Positions 1-10,979 of a DNA stretch of 64,000 nt are shown piece by piece (the first letter of the stretch is position 1; each line of letters starts with the position of its first letter). Source of the stretch: Cricetomys ansorgei (taxonomy: Eukaryota; Chordata; Mammalia; Rodentia; Nesomyidae); NCBI GenBank assembly GCA_026225945.1, contig JAMJFZ010001815.1:1234501-1298500 (forward strand). The letters run 5' to 3'. Both the position numbers and the translations under genes were made by a program. The notes below the pieces were generated by a model. That model had not been told where the DNA came from. It saw nothing but the letters and a program-made list of their open reading frames with translations, and searched no databases.

Positions 1-204
1 ATACTCATTTGGAATATCCTCTGAGTCTCTTGGTAAGATTTAGCTTCTAGAAGACAAAGCAATAATGGAGGCATGCCTTATTACACTCAAATTTGATTTT
101 ATAAATGTACGTCGGAAAACTATTTCTCACAGTTAATACACGTTGATAATTCCCCCAAGGCTTATACCAGAATCGCTGACTGTTTTACTACAAATACGCT
201 GTGA

Positions 205-530
205 GGTTTTTGTCAACTAAGCAGAAGCTGGGGTAATCTGGGAAGAGGGAACCTCAACTGAATAATTGCCTTCTTCAGATTGGCTTGTGGGCAAGCCTGT
301 GGGGACATTTTCTTCATTGCTGACAGATGTGAGATGGCCCAACCAACTGGGGGCAGTGCCACCCCTCGGCAAGTTGGTCCTGGGTTGTATAAGAAAACAA
401 GCTGAGCAAGAAGCCATGGAGAGCAAGCCAGTAAATACTATTCCTCTATGGCCTCTGCTTCAGCTCCTGCCTCCAGGTTCCTGTATGATTTTCTGCCCAG
501 ACTTCCCTCAGTGATAGACTATAACATGGA
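205..530 (+). repeat. MaLR-like rodent LTR, 5' part (split element)
   Basis: The stretch follows a common rodent LTR-type repeat: a GTCAACT start, then GAGGGAACCTCAACTG, a GGCAAGCCTGTGGGG block, CCTGGGTTGTATAAGAAA, and a CTGCCTCCAGGTTCCTG block. The expected 3' end of the same family (GTGTAAGCC...AGTAAAC...CCCAGTAACAGAAA) appears only at about 1158-1240, after another repeat. I infer one LTR split by a later insertion. The structure, with AATAAA-like polyadenylation near the end and a CAGCAATAGAAA-type terminus, resembles ERVL-MaLR LTRs. The exact subfamily is not certain. Open frames here (217-426 minus, 266-514 plus) are chance frames. Confidence 0.6.
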
Positions 531-566
531 GTTTTATTAGTTAGAGTTCTCTAGAGAAACAGGATG

Positions 567-624
<58 letters not shown>
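567..624. repeat. (TA)n(TG)n microsatellite
   Basis: About 16 bases of TA alternation run directly into more than 40 bases of TG alternation. Both can form non-B DNA, and length variation between individuals is expected. Confidence 0.95.
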
Positions 625-626
<2 letters not shown>

Positions 627-772
627 GGATTTATTAGAATGGTGTGTGTGTGTATGGGATTTATTAGAATGGCGTGTGTGTGTATGGGATTTATTAGAAT
701 GGCGTGTGTGTGTATGGGATTTATTAGAATGGCGTGTGTGTGTATGGGATTTATTAGAATGGTTTGTAGGCT
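621..772 (+). repeat. 30-bp minisatellite, five units
   Basis: The unit TGTATGGGATTTATTAGAAT plus GG[T/C]GTGTGTG repeats with an exact 30-base period at 621, 651, 681, 711 and 741. Units differ mainly at one T/C position. The unit joins the end of the TG tract to the repeat core TTTATTAGAATGG. Because 30 is a multiple of three, open frames of 80-170 codons appear on both strands; these are artefacts of the repeat. Confidence 0.95.
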
Positions 773-1157
773 GTGGTCAAGCAAGTCTAACAATGGTTGT
801 CCAAGAATCTGGTAGTTGTTCAGCCACAAGGCTGGATGTCTCAGCTGCTCTTCAGAACCAGCTAGAATCCTGAAAAAGCAGACTAATGCCAGAGAAAGGA
901 TGGAATTTGTAGAGTGAGTGAGATAAGCAGACAAAGAAAGAACAAGCTTCCTTTCTCTGTATCCTTTACATAGGATGCCAGCAGAGGTGTGGTCCAGATT
1001 GAAGGTGTATCTTCCCACCTCAGAGATCTGGATTAGAAGTGGGTCTTTACACTTCAAATGGTTTAATTAAGAGAAAGAATCCCTCACAGGTGTGCCTAGT
1101 CATTTGGATTTCAGTTAATTCCAGGTGTAGTTAAGTTGACACCTAAGAACAACTATT

Positions 1158-1240
1158 ATAGATGTGTAAGCCCAGTAAACACTGTCCTCCGTAAGTTGGT
1201 TTGGGTCAGTGTTTTATCCCAGTAACAGAAAATAACTAAA
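1158..1240 (+). repeat. MaLR-like rodent LTR, 3' end (split element)
   Basis: GATGTGTAAGCCCAGTAAAC, then TTGGTTTGGGTCAGTGTTTT and CCCAGTAACAGAAAATAACT, match the 3' end of the LTR that starts at 205. The intervening 0.6 kb is another repeat. Confidence 0.55.
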
Positions 1241-1797
1241 TATACACGCCGAAAGAAATTTCCAGGAAAGGTGATGTGTGTTTCAATCAGGACTTTTACT
1301 AGAATTAAAGCTTTATCTGTTCAAAAGTATATAATCAGGCAAACCCTAAAACATAGTAGTAAAGAGAATTTGTAAAGGAAGTTGAGAATTGATATCCTGC
1401 CTTTAAACAGAAAAATAAAATGCCCAGAATAGGCTGAATGCCAATCTCCATATATACCCTTAGGAAGAAGACAGAGATACAGGGAATTTACTGCTAGGAC
1501 CTTATCAGTCACCTAATATCACCTCGGCCCACCTCCCCTTGCATTTGTCGTGGAATAAGACCCTGACGATAAGCACCCACAAAACTAATTAAAGTTTAAA
1601 CAATTTTAAACAAAAATTAGGGACTTTTATTTCCTGATTTTAAGCCCATGCTATATTTCCCAAAACCCAAGTGTGGACCCCATGCAACTCGTACTTCAGG
1701 GAAAGCTGATAACACTTTGAGCTGCCAGCAAACTGAAGTCTGCTTCAGAGGAAAGTCATGAGCGCCTTGGGAGTGGTAAACGGCACCAATAAAAAAG
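1241..1797. other. Stretch with no recognisable feature
   Basis: AT-rich sequence with no repeat or coding signal that I recognise. Confidence 0.5.
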
Positions 1798-1950
1798 TGG
1801 ACTCAAGAGCCAGGAAATAAGATTTCAGTCGCACCACTAGAAAGCTTCTGTCATAGGGCAGTTGAAAGGCCTCTCTCTGACTCTTTTCTCAGTAAAGTGG
1901 GGAGCAATGGCACTATGTATACAGCCTTGTGATAATTCAGTGACTTACAG
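1798..1950 (+). repeat. MIR SINE (old)
   Basis: The order follows the MIR core: AGAGCCAGGAAATAAGATTT, a TCTCTCTGACTC block (for CTCTGAGCCTC), TTTTCTCAGTAAAGTGGGG (for the TCATCTGTAAAATGGGG block), then TTGTGATAATTCAGTGA (for the GTGAGGATTAAATGAG block). It is well diverged, as expected for a family that predates rodents. Confidence 0.65.
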
Positions 1951-4120
1951 CGGAAGAATTGCCGTGCGCAGCGTCCGGCAGGATCGCTGACCGGCATGTT
2001 AATTCTTTTCAGAGAAGCCAGAAGTTAAGTGAACGCTGAGTTCGTCAGGCTATAGGTTACTGAGTTTGTTCTACAGTTAGTTAGTTGTATGACCCAAGTT
2101 GAGTTAAAAAAAATTTTTTTTTTAAAACAAGGTCCTCCTTGTATAAAATACATGCAACCATACTTTTCTTTACCACGTAAGGACCAAACAACATGATTTT
2201 TGTGAAGTGTTTATAATAACCAGGCTAATGTAGAAAACTTAAGAAATCACAGTTATTAACATTACCATCACAATTAATAGCAAATTGATCTTCTGTTAGC
2301 CAGGGCTCTGAGTTCTGCAGCCTCTCATTCCTAAGAGAGAAGGTTACAAAGAATGAATGTGTGTGAAGTTCTTTTTTTATTGACACATTCAAACATTCTC
2401 TCAGGCAAATTCTGCAGTGACAAGCCATGGCAAACTATTTATTGTTAACAGAATGAGGTCAAAGATATCATTGCTTTAAAAATTAGCTTAGCTCCTAGGC
2501 TCATGGCTTTTGAAATTTAAGGATATCCTCCTCCCCCGCCATTTGAAAGACAAAAGCCAGAAATTCATGTTTTCTCCTCTGATTGTCTCAATGCCCACTG
2601 GACCCTGCTGGGAAACAGATCAGTTGTTTGCTCCTGCCTCTGACTCAATTTGAAATGTTCAAATATCAAAGGGTGATATGATACTTGAAGCATTTTTGGT
2701 CATAAGACATTTGTCTGTTTGAGGCCCACTATTGAGATGGTTTTGATACAAGAATAATTAATACTTTCTTGGGGATAGTCATTCCACGAGGCTTCTGGCT
2801 GTGAATTTTGATTAGAGACTAAAAGAAGAGGATTTCATTAGCAGCTCACCAGAGACACTGGTGTTCAATTGCTACAAAACGAAATAGGGTACTTTGTGGC
2901 TGAATATGATTGCCCTGGCTTGTGGTTTGTTTTGTTCCCACTTGCAGTCCTTTTGTAACAGATTTGATAAGGCCAGAGAGGTTAGAGGCTTATGTCATAG
3001 AAGCTTACATCATCAGATCCTTTTCTTGACCCTGCCTGCAGCCCTGGAATGGCGCATCACTCCTCCCGTGATTTATAATCACATAATGTCTCCTATACTT
3101 AGTTCTAAAATTAACCAACTGTAGCTTGCTCTTCTTTTGTTTCCTGAAGCAGGTCAAAGGAGGGGACCATGAAGGCCCAGTAAGGCTGACCTGTTGCCCA
3201 TTCTCCAAGTTTTAGCAGATCTAATTAAAACAGCATCATTTCTCTTTGCTTTTCCGTCCTGAAATTGTTCGAATCATTGTCTCAGCAGCAGCACGTGTGA
3301 GAATCCTCAAGAAGTGAAATTAATGTCTATACGGTCAGACCCACAGAAGGTCTGCTCCGTTACGTGGTGGAAAATGCCATGGCTAACATGGACCTGTCAT
3401 CAGAGGAAGAGAAGCTTAAAGATGGGCTGTGGGTTCTTAGCTGTAGGTGCTTTCTGTGAAGGATGTTTCCTTGTGTAGCCTGGCTTAGGCATGTATGGGT
3501 TGTAGGTTTGTTTATTGGAGTGGCATTTCAGGCGCCTCTTTCTGTGGAATGTTCTTTCTGTTTTGTGACAACCACATTCTGAGTTTTCTTATTTTTCATA
3601 AAAGGACCTTAGCAGCCAAAAACGGTGACAAAGGCAACAGTGTTTGATTTTGAACAATGTTCATCTTTAAAGTTGTGAGAAGAAAAATGAACGGTGGGTT
3701 CAAGAAAGCCAAGGCAATTGATCTGTTCGATCACTGTGGCAAGTCAGCTGTTCCTCCCTGTCCTAAGTGGTGCAGAGACTGAGAAGAGCCCGTCTGCTCA
3801 GATTTAGGAAAACCTTCAACTAACCCAATGAAAGAGACATCGCTACCTGTTCTGAGTGGGAAAGCAAACACTGAAAGAGACAGATAGAATTAGATCATGC
3901 AGAAAACTATACTTTCCAGTAACCTACCAGAGGAACCGTCAGCTGTATCCATAACTGCTGATGAGAAAGAGCGTTTGTTCCGTGTCCACTGTGTGCCGGA
4001 TACAACACTTAGCACTTCGCCTGTGTTTGATCATGCAACAAACTTCAAGGTTTCTTATGTTTTATTATATAAAAATAACATTTTCTCTTTTGTTTCTTCC
4101 ACTTTCCCTCCTTTTCTCTC
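1951..4120. other. Unique-looking sequence, no gene recognised
   Basis: I see no confident interspersed repeat here. Frames of 67-102 codons lack any domain. A short A/T run lies at 2106-2125. The part from 3270 to 3720 is balanced in base composition and repeat-free, but I cannot assign it a role. Confidence 0.5.
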
Positions 4121-4175
4121 CCCTTCCTTCCTTCCTTCCTTCCTTCCTTCCTTCCTTCCTTCCTTCCTTCCTCTC
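4121..4175. repeat. (TTCC)n microsatellite
   Basis: Twelve or so tandem TTCC units inside a pyrimidine-rich stretch that runs from about 4100 to 4202. Confidence 0.95.
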
Positions 4176-4202
4176 CCTTATCTCTCCTTCTCTCTTCCTT
4201 TC

Positions 4203-5034
4203 TGACAGTAGTATAAGTGAAAGGTTGGCTATTTTTTATTAGATAAATGCAACTTCTCTAATGGGAGTGGCTGGCTTCCTCCCTTCTAAACAAGGAGCAT
4301 CTTACTCCCTCCACCTCTTTAGGTATTTAATATCTATCAGCACGATTCCCCATCAGAATTCAGGAATACTCTGCATATAAACCTCTCATATCTTAGTCAA
4401 AACAGCAAATTAGTGGTAATTTTACATTTTCCTTTTACTTTAAGTGAATTGTTATACTAATTTTAACCCCTGATTGTATATAACTGATACAATTGATTTT
4501 TTTTTTACCTTGTTTCAAGAGGTCTTAGTAAATTCATCAGTAATTTTTTTTTTTTGTATACATTCTTGAAGATTTTGAAAATGTAGTGGAGCACAGTGTT
4601 CTAAATGGAGACGGTTGCATTTCTTATCCGCAGGTTGTAATGTGTTCTGCTTCCTTGTATCATTCCAATGGTTCACAAGCAGGGCTGCCCAAAAGACATT
4701 GTCAATTATTCATTTTGGAGCTCTGTAGCAAATGACAGCTGCCATATGGCAGTAGGTAGGTTGGGAAACCTTCTCAAGTCTACACAGGAAGTAGGGTAGC
4801 CGCCCACAGCGTGACGTTGCCCAGCCCAGAGCACAGATAGCGATTGCTAAGAAGCCTGCTTCATTACAGAGTCTTCAACACTGACTGCTCTCTTCACAGG
4901 ATGTTGAAGAAGGAGCGGGAACATACATTCTTGTTTCGATTCTTCAGAGATAAAGTGTTCAAGTGTGTAGTATCATAACATCAAGAACATCATGGAGCAG
5001 GCATTCTAGCACACCCTTTCTTAACTTTAGAAAG
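4203..5034. other. Stretch with no recognisable feature
   Basis: AT-rich, with T runs at 4497-4506 and 4544-4555. No family or reading frame is recognised. Confidence 0.4.
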
Positions 5035-5195
5035 CTCTTATTAAGGTGGTGGTGCACACCTTTAATCCCTGCCCCAAGGAGGCAGAGGCAGGTGGATCTC
5101 TCTGAATTTGAGGCCAGCCTGGTCTACAGAGTGAGTTCCAGGACAGGACAGCCAGAGCTACAACAGAGAAACCCTGCCTCAAAAAAAAAAAAAAA
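5035..5195 (+). repeat. B1 SINE
   Basis: Shows GGTGGTGCACACCTTTAATC, GGAGGCAGAGGCAGGTGGAT, GAGGCCAGCCTGGTCTACAG and an AGCTACAACAGAGAAACCCT end, followed by a poly(A) tail. It is 7SL-derived. The start lacks the usual CCGGG(C/T) bases, so the 5' end is degraded. A GAAA-rich tail continues to about 5245. Confidence 0.92.
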
Positions 5196-5261
5196 AAGTA
5201 GAAGAAGAAAGAAAGAAATGAAAAAAGAAAAAGAAAGAAAGCTATTATTCTAGCTGATTTA

Positions 5262-5735
5262 AAACATTTTTCAGTGTAATTTAATCATACAAAACAATGG
5301 GTTTCATTGTGACATTTCCATTTGTGCCCGTATTTACCAAATTCACTCTGCTTAACTTTTCTTCTCCATCATTCTAACCTTCCTCTTTGCTGATGTCCCT
5401 CTCTTATTTTCTGTCTTTTTTTTCTTAGACTTTGTGAAGGAAGATGTGATATTCGTCTTTTTGAGTTTTATTTCACTTAACATAATGATTTCCAGTTAAT
5501 TCATTTTTTTCCCTACAAATGGAACAATTCCATTCCTTTCTGGGATGAATGATATTCTATCATGTACATACTTATATACACATCTATGTGTATACATGTA
5601 CATGTATACATACACACATATGTATTTGTGTGCCAACTGTGTCGTGATTACAGGTGTGCACATATCTTGAAAGCATGACAACTTTTGTTCCTTCAGATTT
5701 ATGTTCAGAAGTAATCGTGGTTTTATGGCAATTTT
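5262..5735 (-). repeat. L1 LINE, antisense, right-hand block
   Basis: Read on the minus strand this is a decayed L1 ORF2 3' region. On the plus strand the phrases TTTATTTCACTTAACATAAT, GATTTCCAGTTAATTCATTT and TGAATGATATTCTATCATGT follow the antisense L1 consensus. A TA/CA-rich patch lies at 5560-5625. The L1 appears to resume at about 6426 after intervening material. Confidence 0.65.
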
Positions 5736-5870
5736 CTTAGTCTCTCTCTTTCTCTCTGTCTCTTTGTTTCTCTATCTCTCTGTCTTTCTTCCTTTTATCT
5801 TTCTCTCTGCTCTTTCCCTCCCTACCTCTCTTCCTCCTTGTCATTATTTCTCTCTCCCTCTCTAAGTAGT
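5735..5870. repeat. CT-rich low-complexity tract
   Basis: Irregular CTCT/TTTC pyrimidine run, strand-asymmetric. Confidence 0.9.
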
Positions 5871-5939
5871 AGAAGTGCATTCTATTGGATGAAAATAAAT
5901 TGCAGTTAGACAAGAGAGTACGCTACTCAGAGAAGAATT

Positions 5940-6300
5940 GGCTGGTGTTTCTATTTTTAATTTTTTATAAGTGTTTTGGGGGCTTTTAGTTTTGTGTTCT
6001 GATCATGCTCACCTCCTCTCTCAACTCTTCCCAGATCCACCTCTTCTTCCCTACACACTAAGTTTGTGTCATGCAAACAAACAAACAACAGCACAACACC
6101 TTGGAGACCAGTTTGTGCTGCTCAAATATTCTTGGATGTAAGGTCTTCCTCTAGAACTTGATCAATTTATCAGGGGATATCTGCTTAGAGAAAAACTCTT
6201 TCCCCTTCCTATCGGCTAACACTCACCATTTGCTGCTATCTGGGTGGGGAGAGAGAGTCGGGTGGTGTTTGTGTGCCCAGCTCTCCTCTTCATTCTGGGA
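5940..6300. repeat. Unassigned abundant rodent repeat, fragment 1
   Basis: The phrases CTCAACTCTTCCCAGATCCA, CCAGTTTGTGCTGCTCAAAT and CTTGGATGTAAGGTCTTCCT belong to a very common rodent repeat. A second piece of the same family lies at 7340-7740. I cannot decide the family or orientation from memory. Confidence 0.45.
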
Positions 6301-6425
6301 TTTGTTGTGGCTTGAGCTTACACATGTTTTGTGCTTTTGTAACCACTGTGAGTCCCGTGTGCAGCAGCCCCGCTGTGTCCACAGGTCTTTTCGGAAAGAC
6401 CTTTAGTGTTATTTAGAGCAGCAGG

Positions 6426-6930
6426 CAGCAGCTGAGTCTCATATTTGCATTTTGTTTAAGGAATTACCTTACCAATTTCCAAAGTGGCTGCACAAATTTA
6501 CACTCTCAACAACAATGAATGAGGGTTCCTTTCGCTCCATTTTTTTTAAAAAAAATTAAGAACCATTCTGCATTATTTAAGATTCATTTTCAATGAATCT
6601 TAGTTTGCATTTCTCTAATAGTTGAAAGGCTGAACGTCCTTTTCACGTATTATTGGGAATCCACACTTTTTAGAGAAATGACTTGGGTTCATTGGATGAT
6701 GTGTTCTTTTGAGGTTTAATTTCTGAGTACGTTATCTATTCATGATATAAATATGTCAAGTGAATTCTCTCTTATTCTGGTGATTGTTTCGTTACTAAGT
6801 TGTCTCCTTTACAGAAACTTTTCAGTTGGATGTAATCCTACTTGTGAATTCTTGCTGCTGTTGACTGAGCTACGGAATCTTCATCAGAAAGTAATATCCT
6901 ATTCCTATATAGCTTATGAATTATTATGCT
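6426..6930 (-). repeat. L1 LINE, antisense, left-hand block
   Basis: CCAATTTCCAAAGTGGCTGC and ACAATGAATGAGGGTTCCTT, then TTTGCATTTCTCTAATAGTT, follow the antisense L1 consensus. So does TTTACAGAAACTTTTCAGTT further right. With 5262-5735 this is one L1 broken by about 0.7 kb of CT-rich and rodent-repeat DNA. Confidence 0.7.
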
Positions 6931-6942
6931 ATCTATCATCTG

Positions 6943-6957
6943 TCACCTATTTCTATC

Positions 6958-7003
<46 letters not shown>

Positions 7004-7330
7004 ATCTATGTATCTATCTATCATCTATCATCTATCTATCATCTATCTATCATCTATCTATCTATCTATGTATCTATCTACCTATCTATGTATCTATGTA
7101 TCTATCTATCTATCTTTCTATCTATCAATCATCTATCTATCTATCATCTATCTATCATCTATCTATCTATCATCTATCTATCTATCTATCTATCATCTAT
7201 CTATCATCTATCTATCATCTATCTATCTATCTACCTATCTATCTATCTATATCTATCTATCTTTATCCACTTATTCATCCATCTGTCTATCTGTCCATTT
7301 ATCTGTCCATCTGTCTGTCTGTCTATCATC
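6943..7330. repeat. Long (TATC)n compound microsatellite, array 1
   Basis: Mainly TATC units with interspersed CATC, TATG, TACC and TGTC variants over about 390 bases. All three forward frames stay open because the unit contains no stop in that phase order. The Tyr/Leu/Ser/Ile-rich frames of 145-196 codons are artefacts. Confidence 0.97.
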
Positions 7331-7339
7331 TCCAATCAA

Positions 7340-7740
7340 CTAAGTCCATATAGAGTTGCTGGTGTATACATGCTTTTAGGGCTGACCACTTGGGATCAGA
7401 TGACCTACAGGGAGCTCATCCCTGTAGAAAACTGATTCTCCCTCCCTCAGTAGTCATTGCCATCGACTCCTTTTGTCTTTTCATCTCAGGTGTTGCTTTG
7501 TGATATTTCCCCCATCCATATTAAAATAGGTTGTTACATTGTTGAGATTTTACGTGTACAGCATCTCTCTAATGTCTAGAAGACACTATCTTGCAGCAGG
7601 CATAGCTTTTCTCTGATCCTTAGAAACTTTCCAATTCTTCATCCTTAGTGTTCCCTGAGCCTTGGGTGTAGAAGTTGTCTAATTGCTCTTTGACACTGTG
7701 GAACTCTGGCTCTTAAGTTTGTGGGGGACCTATGATTTTC
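7340..7740. repeat. Unassigned abundant rodent repeat, fragment 2
   Basis: CAACTAAGTCCATATAGAGT, GAAAACTGATTCTCCCTCCC and TTCCCTGAGCCTTGGGTGTA are phrases of the same rodent family as 5940-6300. The TATC array therefore lies within or beside this repeat. Confidence 0.45.
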
Positions 7741-8091
7741 CTCTAACCATCAGATCAAGGCCAAAGTAGTGGGGTGTCATTTCTGTATAAGTTGAGTAGG
7801 ATCAGGGTTTCTGTTTTCCTTGTCAAGCCTTCTTGGGTTCTATGCCTTAATGTTGAAGGACAACTATCAATGAATGGCCTGAGAGTAGCCTCTGGCCAAG
7901 AGTCAGTAGGAATGAATGCATCACCCCAAGGGGTGAAGAGCAAGTTGTTACCAATAACCACATGACCTTGGAAACCTGATACTTCCTCAGTCATATTTTT
8001 GAACAAAATACAGACTGATTATTACCTTGATTGTCATATTAAAAGTTCAAGATGTGCCGGAGTACAACTACTATGGTATGTTCTAGTCTCT

Positions 8092-8212
8092 ATCTATCTC
8101 TCTTTATCATTTATCTCTCTATCATCTATCTATCTATCTCTCTTTATCATCTATCTATCATCTATCTATCTATCATCTATCTGTCTATCTCTCTTTATCA
8201 TCTATCGATCTC

Positions 8213-8257
<45 letters not shown>

Positions 8258-8279
8258 ATCTATCATCTATCTATCTATC

Positions 8280-8330
<51 letters not shown>

Positions 8331-8353
8331 ATCTATCTATCTATCTATCTATC

Positions 8354-8384
<31 letters not shown>

Positions 8385-8453
8385 ATCTATCTATCTATCT
8401 ATCTATCTATCATCTATCTATCTATATCTATCTATCTACCTATCTATCTACTA
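8092..8453. repeat. Long (TATC)n compound microsatellite, array 2
   Basis: About 360 bases of TATC units with regularly placed CATC interruptions, about 0.8 kb to the right of array 1. Open frames of 145-174 codons here are repeat artefacts. Confidence 0.97.
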
Positions 8454-9640
8454 TCTGCAGATATCCTCCTCAAGTGTGAACATAACTAACATTGTATTCT
8501 GTTGGTCTGAAGAGCAGATGTGATACAGGCAAAGGGCAGAATTCACATAGTGACTATTAGATTTGAGGATGGAGACATTCCCCAAGATAGTGTTGTGTTG
8601 GAATTCTTTCCTTTACAATAGTTATTGTAGCCAAGTCTCAGGTGACGAGATTTACCCTCTCAAGAAGGTTTATGCCAAACACATCAGTACAGATAATTTA
8701 AAAATGTTTATGTTTGGAAAGAGTTTAATGAATATTGATGAAGCCAGCCTGTCTGACTGACGCACAGCTCAGCCCCATGAGTTACCCTGACCCCTGCTTA
8801 CTGGTGTTCAGTGTTCTTTTTCACTGTTGTACTTGAGTTAGAAAACTGTAAACAATTTGTTTTATTGCGGAGAAAATTTCATCTCTCCCACAGTCCAGGG
8901 GGTTGTTTGCCTTGTTGTGACCTTAAGTAGAGGGAAAAGTTTCTGTTTACCAAGAAATGATTTGAGGAAACATTTGAAATTACTTTCTCATGGGCAAGGT
9001 ATAATCACTGCATCAGGTAACTTGAAAGCAGAAGCTTTGAAAACATACGAGTCTGTGGTTTTTTTTTTAAAGCAAACATGAGCATACTTAATGCTTTGTT
9101 ATAAAAACGCACATTTGTATGAAAGCTTCATTGTGATGAATAAAAAACATTTTGATCACAATATTTAATAGGTTTAAATATTAGTACTCTCAGAGGATGC
9201 CAAAAAGTGACTTTTTTCTCTGCAGGCTTGCTGCTCGCTTGCCATAAGCCTGGCATTCCTATTGAAATACCTGCTCCTTTTTAGCATCTGTGCATTTATT
9301 CTATCTATCAGAAGAGCAATTGACGTTGAAGATGACAGCTCTGGAGGCAGATTCACAAGCCTTTGTTTCCATCCTGACAATAAGCATTTCTTTTGAAGAA
9401 CCATTACCCCAGGTATTCCATTTTGAAGAATCTAACAAATTTTTAAACAAGTATATTTCCTTAGCTGGGATTAAAAAGTGAAGGTAGCTTGATGTAGTAC
9501 ACTTAAAAGGAAAACAAACAAACACAAACAAAAAACATGGAAAATGCAGGGATGCATATCCTGCCACCTCCGAGATGCACCCTTTCAGTCTTTTATTTTC
9601 TCATTTTATTTGTCATTTTATTTGTTTGTTTGTTTGTTTA
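8454..9640. other. Unique-looking sequence, no gene recognised
   Basis: No SINE, LINE or LTR phrase recognised. Frames of 63-88 codons show no domain. A TTTG-rich patch lies at 9610-9645. Confidence 0.45.
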
Positions 9641-9644
9641 TTCA

Positions 9645-9776
9645 TTTTTCAAGGTCTCACAATGTCTCCCAAGTTGGCATGGACTTTGTAGCTTGGGCTG
9701 GCCTCAGACCTGAGGCAGTCCTGCCTCATCCTTCCAAGAGTTGGCATCTTACAGACGTGAGCCTCTATTCCAACCA
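9645..9776 (-). repeat. Old B1-like monomer
   Basis: AAGGTCTCACAATGTCTCCC, GCTTGGGCTGGCCTCAGACC and TTACAGACGTGAGCC follow an antisense 7SL-derived monomer. It is more diverged than the other B1 copies here, so it is an old B1 or proto-B1 copy. Confidence 0.6.
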
Positions 9777-9779
9777 TTC

Positions 9780-10725
9780 TTGCAGCTTATTGACTTAAAG
9801 AAGAACAAACAAATCCTGAATCTTAGCACACTGCATTTTCTACCTTAGAGTATTAAAGTAGGTGGCAAATGCAGTGCTATTTAGATTCTGCTCTTTTCTT
9901 TGTCTGACACGTTCTTCTATTCCACAGGTGTGTGACGGCTGCTCCAGCAGAGATTTTATAATTTAATCAGAAACATAAACACATATCTATGACCGTTCAC
10001 TCTCCATCATCATTTAATCTCAGGTGGATTTTGCCGGGCTTTATCCTCACCTTGCATCCTAGGAGAAGACCGCATACCAGCATCGCGCTAGCAAAACAAC
10101 GAATCAGGAACAGAGCCTATGATGGGTCACCCCACCCTCATTCACACACAGGGCTGTGTCTTGCTTTCCAAGAACTCACTTACTTGCCATTTAAACTGAC
10201 AATCCTTCAGGGAAGGTAGGAGTTATTTGCTTGGTTAATGTTTATAGATTTGGAAGAGTTAAATTTTTACAAATCATTTGATCCCTGGATATGTAATTAA
10301 GATGGTAATGCTGTCTTTGTTGTTAATCTCTATCTCAGTGCTTTATGGCCCTCCCTGCAGCCCCCCCCCATTCTGTTCGCCCATTTATTACGTCAGTATT
10401 GATAAGGAGGCTGTCTCATCTCACTGACTCCTTCCTCTCAGGTCTCCATGCATTAAGCTGTATCACAGATACAGTCTTCAAGTCATTAGAGGCCGCTACT
10501 CCACAATTGACCCCATCAATCGTATATACGTATTAGAGACACCATAAGGATTTCTCTCTCTGAGAGCTTATCCTTAGAGTTCTGTTATTGTGTGTGCACC
10601 CAGGTGAGAAGTTCCTAGGCTAGCGAGGCAGAACTGGGGAATGTGGCACTGTGGAACGAATAAGGAGCTGTCCAGAATTTGCTAAAATTCTGAAAGTAGA
10701 TTAGATATCTAACATGCCCTACAGG
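9780..10725. other. Unique-looking sequence, no gene recognised
   Basis: Repeat-poor. The part at 9990-10220 has an open frame of 76 codons without recognisable domains. CpG-containing blocks (GCATCGCGCTAGC) occur, but there is no CpG island. Confidence 0.4.
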
Positions 10726-10726
10726 C

Positions 10727-10780
<54 letters not shown>
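10727..10780. repeat. (CA)n microsatellite
   Basis: About 24 uninterrupted AC/CA units. Confidence 0.97.
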
Positions 10781-10782
<2 letters not shown>

Positions 10783-10903
10783 CTCAGCACATTGAGTTTG
10801 GAGTTTACCTTTCAAACAAGGAGGCTGGGTTCATCAGGAGCCCGTTACTTCCAACTTTAATTACCTCAAGGCAATGAAATCGACTTTTTGTTTCCTATTT
10901 TAG

Positions 10904-10970
10904 TGTTCCTGTTAGACTTCAGCATTTGGACAGTTTTAACTATTTCAGTTCTGTGAAATATACAGAAACG
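10904..10970 (+). other. Exon-like segment with good splice signals
   Basis: An acceptor-like pyrimidine tract ends in TTTTGTTTCCTATTTTAG at 10903. A donor-like ACG|GTGAGT begins at 10971. The 67 bases between them have one frame without stops (22 codons after the first base). I recognise no protein. An open frame of this length is likely by chance, so only the two splice signals argue for an exon. Confidence 0.2.
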
Positions 10971-10979
10971 GTGAGTTTG

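Larger units (their letters stand above)
539..1160 (+). repeat. Rodent interspersed repeat with internal TA/TG tract
   Basis: It begins TTAGAGTTCTCTAGAGAAAC, carries a TA/TG tract, then a TTTATTAGAATGG core, CAACAATGG, a CTGGATGTCTCAGCTG block and CCAGCAGAGGTGTGG, and ends near GTTAAGTTGACACCTAAGAA. I know this order of phrases from an abundant rodent repeat but cannot name the family securely. It sits inside the LTR whose parts lie at 205-530 and 1158-1240. It is therefore the younger insertion. Confidence 0.6.

Noticed and set aside
621..772. CRISPR-like array (regular 30-base period)
   Set aside because: The units abut without unique spacers and lie in rodent repeat DNA.
551..1057. 168-codon minus frame with repeated ILINPIHTHA motif
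   Set aside because: The motif is the 30-base minisatellite read in one frame; no protein repeat family is implied.
6753..7435. Open frames of 145-196 codons rich in Tyr, Leu, Ser and Ile
   Set aside because: They are translations of the TATC array in all three frames and have no coding character.
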